DNA from: Polyangia bacterium
GTDB taxonomy: Bacteria; Myxococcota_A; Polyangia; Nannocystales; Nannocystaceae
Direction: 5' to 3'
Length of the DNA stretch: 64,000 bases
Assembly (NCBI GenBank): GCA_030424595.1
Contig: JAUHWG010000008.1
Location: 248,001 to 312,000 of the forward strand
Both the position numbers and the translations under genes were made by a program. Shown piece by piece: positions 61,852-64,000 of this stretch (position 1 is its first letter; every line of letters starts with the position of its first letter). The notes under the pieces are model-generated. The model worked only from the letters and a program-made list of their open reading frames with translations, had not been told where the DNA came from and did not search any database.

Positions 61852-63063
61852 TCAGCAGGAGGGGAGGGCTTCGTCGACGGCCCCGAGGATGAGGTCGATC
61901 TCAGCCTGGTCGTTGGGCCAGTGCGGCGCGAAGCGGTTGTTGCCGTCGGGGAGCGAGGCGGCGATCCCCGCGGCGCCGAGGCGCGCCTGGAGCTCGACGC
62001 TATCGCGGCCCTCGGGGGGGCGGACGCTGAGGATCGCCGAGCGACCCTCGGCCCTCGGGGTCCGCAGGCTGGTGAAGCCGCGGGCGACGAGGCCGGCCTC
62101 CAGGCGATCGTTGTAGCGGTCGGCGTGGGCGTGGATCGCCTCGACGCCGAGGCCGAGGATGATCTTCACGCCGGCGCCCAGGGCTGCGTGGCCGAGGGCG
62201 TTGTACCCGCCCGCCTCGACGAGGTCTGCCCGCCTGCGGATCGGCCGGTCGTAGCGGAGGTGGCCGGGCCCGCGGACGAGGAAGTCGATCGGCTCCTCGT
62301 GGCTCAGCCAGCCGGCGACGTGGGGGCGCAGGGCGGCGGCTCGCCCCTGGCGGACGTAGAGGAAGCCGGCCCCCTCGACCGCCATGAGGTGCTTGTGGCC
62401 GCCGCAGGCGAGGTAGTCGACAGAGCTCGCCTCGACGTCGACCGGCGTCGTCCCGCAGGCCTGGATCGCGTCGACGAAGAGCTCCGCACCGTAGCGGCGG
62501 CACAGCGAGCCTATCGCCCCTAGGGGCATGCGCAGGCCGGTCTGGAACTGCACCGCCGAGACCGCGACGAGGCGGACGCCGCCGCGCTTGAGGGCCTCCT
62601 CCAGGCGCTGGAGCCCGCGGCCGTCGCCCCCGTGGAAGTCGCTGACGGAGAGCATCTCGGGCCGGAGATCGAAGAGCTCCGCCGCTCGCTGCCAGGGGGT
62701 GATGTTGGCCGGGAATTCGCCGTCGAAGAGGACGACCCGGTCGCCGGCGGACCAAGGGAAGCAGAGGGCGATCGACATCACCCCGGCCGAGGTGCCGGAG
62801 GTCAGCGCGATCTCGGCGCCTGAGGCCGCGCCGATCAGGGCGGCGATGTCGAGCCTTAGCTGCTCGCGCTGCTCCCCGTAGACGAAGAAGCCCTCGACGC
62901 CGCGGCGACCGTAGACGTCGACGCAGTCGACGAGGGTCTGACGGATGATCGCCGACGGGGGGGAGATCGCGGCGTGGTTCAGGTACGCGCGGGCCTCGAG
63001 ATCGGGGAAGAGGCTGCGATCGCCGAAGCGGGGCGGCGGAAGCTCGGTGGGGGCGCTCGTCAT
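61852..63063 (-). CDS. Class V aminotransferase (PLP-dependent)
   Basis: This 403-residue protein starts at ATG 63063. It has the class V PLP fold: YLNHAAISPPSAIIRQ at the N-terminus, EIALTSGTSAGVMSIAL (cofactor-phosphate loop), ELFVDAIQACGTTPVDV with the conserved Asp and a Gln-Ala pair, and YLACGGHKHLMAVEGAGFLYV with the PLP lysine in HKH. It may be a desulfurase, a lyase or an aminotransferase; the absence of a conserved active-site Cys loop argues against a standard IscS-type desulfurase. It is followed by the phosphorylase-like gene and preceded by an APC permease gene, all on one strand. Confidence 0.88.
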   Translation of the reverse strand: MTSAPTELPPPRFGDRSLFPDLEARAYLNHAAISPPSAIIRQTLVDCVDVYGRRGVEGFFVYGEQREQLRLDIAALIGAASGAEIALTSGTSAGVMSIALCFPWSAGDRVVLFDGEFPANITPWQRAAELFDLRPEMLSVSDFHGGDGRGLQRLEEALKRGGVRLVAVSAVQFQTGLRMPLGAIGSLCRRYGAELFVDAIQACGTTPVDVEASSVDYLACGGHKHLMAVEGAGFLYVRQGRAAALRPHVAGWLSHEEPIDFLVRGPGHLRYDRPIRRRADLVEAGGYNALGHAALGAGVKIILGLGVEAIHAHADRYNDRLEAGLVARGFTSLRTPRAEGRSAILSVRPPEGRDSVELQARLGAAGIAASLPDGNNRFAPHWPNDQAEIDLILGAVDEALPSC

Positions 63064-63161
63064 GGCGGGGGCTGGAGGATAGCGCCTCCGCGCCCCGCCG
63101 TCTGGACAGGCCAGGACGGGTCGAGAGGGGGCTCCGGAGGCCGCTCTGGCGGGTTTTGAGG

Positions 63162-64000
63162 TCAGCCCTTGGCGGGACGGACGACGAGGTAGAGGGCGAG
63201 CCCCGCGATCAGGGTGCCGGCGGCGAAGAGGGCGGTCAGCGGTCGCTCACCGACGGTGAAGACGATCATCCAGGCCATCAGGCCCAGCGCGAGCAGGGTC
63301 GTGAAGGGGTGCCCCCAGGTCCGGTAGGGGCGGGATAGGGCCGGCTCGCGGCGGCGCAGGACAAAGACCCCGGCGACCGTCAGCCCCGACGAGAGGGCGA
63401 GGGTGATCCCCATGTAGGTGAGGAGATCGGAGAAGGTCGCCGTGAGCATCATCGTCGCGGCGATCACCGCCTGGAGGGCGATGGCGGTCGCGGGTCCCCG
63501 GCCGCCTGCCGCGGCGGCGCCGGTCGTCGCAGTCACGCCTGAGCTCGCGCCTGGGGCGCTTGGGCTGGGTCCAGCGACCAGCTCGTCAGCCTCGTCGTCT
63601 GTCCCCTGGGTCAGGCGTTGGGCGAGGTGACGGAGGCGGGGATAGTCGGCGCCGAGCGCCTCGTAGACCCGCGGCCCGGCCATCATCAGGGCGCTGACGG
63701 TGGTCAAGAGGCCGAGGGCGACGATCAGGGTCAGCCCCGCGGTCACCAAGGGCCGATGAAAGAGGTGCTCGGCGGCGATGTAGCCGACCTCGACCTGGCC
63801 CGCGAGCTCCTCCGCGGGCGCGCCGACGAGGAAGACCAGGTTGAGCCCGAGGTAGAGCGCGGTGACCAGGAGGGTCCCCTTGACCAGCGCCCGCGGGATG
63901 CTCCGGCTCGGCTCGGCGACCTCGCCGGCGATGTAGGCCGCCGCGTTCCAGCCGCTGTAGGCGAAGGAGACGTAGACCAGGCCGACGGCGAAGGCCGGGG
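63162..64000 (-). CDS. APC-family amino acid permease, N-terminally cut by window end
   Basis: The frame is open at position 64000 and stops at 63162, giving at least 279 residues of the C-terminal part. The visible start reads AFAVGLVYVSFAYSGWNAAAYIAGEVAEPSRSIPRAL, the conserved APC superfamily segment around TM6-TM7. Four or five more membrane segments follow. A Ser/Ala/Gly/Asp-rich loop (TQGTDDEADELVAGPSPSAPG) is inserted between two of them. It probably imports or exchanges an amino acid. It lies 98 bp upstream of the class V aminotransferase gene on the same strand, which suggests linked amino-acid uptake and metabolism. Confidence 0.88.
   Translation of the reverse strand, partial: PAFAVGLVYVSFAYSGWNAAAYIAGEVAEPSRSIPRALVKGTLLVTALYLGLNLVFLVGAPAEELAGQVEVGYIAAEHLFHRPLVTAGLTLIVALGLLTTVSALMMAGPRVYEALGADYPRLRHLAQRLTQGTDDEADELVAGPSPSAPGASSGVTATTGAAAAGGRGPATAIALQAVIAATMMLTATFSDLLTYMGITLALSSGLTVAGVFVLRRREPALSRPYRTWGHPFTTLLALGLMAWMIVFTVGERPLTALFAAGTLIAGLALYLVVRPAKG

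Overview
This is a very GC-rich chromosomal window (third codon positions almost all G or C, many GTG starts). Its gene content points to a Myxococcota bacterium, most likely of the Nannocystis/Plesiocystis type. The evidence is: secreted lipoproteins with Thr-rich linkers and IgGFc-binding-like domains, a ten-repeat DUF4215 lipoprotein, a Ser/Thr kinase fused to kinesin-light-chain-type TPRs, ECF sigma factors paired with FecR/TPR or kinase genes, and an NtrC-like regulator with an XylR_N/V4R sensor. This placement is inference from protein families; no rRNA or tRNA gene was seen. I also found no CRISPR array, insertion sequence, phage gene or replication origin.

Layout. 1-3.4 kb: two tandem paralogous IgGFc-binding-like lipoproteins (the first cut by the window edge). 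3.5-9.8 kb: an SDR, a small membrane protein, a VKOR-DsbA fusion directly downstream of a lipoprotein packed with CxGxC repeats, then an rpsU-unknown-endonuclease/phosphatase group. 10-12 kb: a pterin locus with a PTR1/FolM-like reductase divergent from a MerR regulator and a folE-like GTP cyclohydrolase. 12.3-16.6 kb: a LON-domain protein, an ECF sigma/FecR-TPR module with a secreted EP-repeat protein, and an MlaF-like ATPase. 17-24.5 kb: an acyl-transfer locus (FemAB-like protein, MBOAT O-acyltransferase, SGNH partner, small envelope protein, and a convergent second SGNH lipoprotein). 24.6-27.2 kb: overlapping clpS-clpA. 27.2-33.5 kb: a repeat-rich stretch with a small Fis-type HTH gene, a YfhO-like membrane protein, HPF/RaiA and unknown envelope proteins. 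33.5-43 kb: a lipoprotein, the kinase-TPR gene divergent from an ECF sigma factor, a glycine-rich RRM protein, a DUF924 protein and the DUF4215 lipoprotein. 43.5-48.2 kb: a histidine phosphatase, the degenerate NtrC-like regulator, an ABM monooxygenase and an orphan histidine kinase. 48.4-52.5 kb: an aldehyde dehydrogenase / glutamine-synthetase-like / Fe-alcohol dehydrogenase operon, probably for gamma-glutamylated amine catabolism. 52.8-64 kb: a SWIM-SNF2 helicase, a lipoprotein, an Acg-like nitroreductase, a Cys-rich lipoprotein flanked by inverted repeats, a phosphorylase-like conserved protein, a class V aminotransferase and an APC permease cut by the window end.

Intergenic regions are unusually full of short tandem arrays, mostly with 6-13 bp units plus one 65-bp unit. 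The points most worth follow-up are: the CxGxC lipoprotein with its adjacent oxidative-folding enzyme; the pteridine-reductase-like SDR whose catalytic Tyr is His; the NtrC-like protein lacking the sigma54-contact loop; a ~157-bp duplicated gene start/promoter segment; and the inverted repeats around the 59-kb lipoprotein gene.
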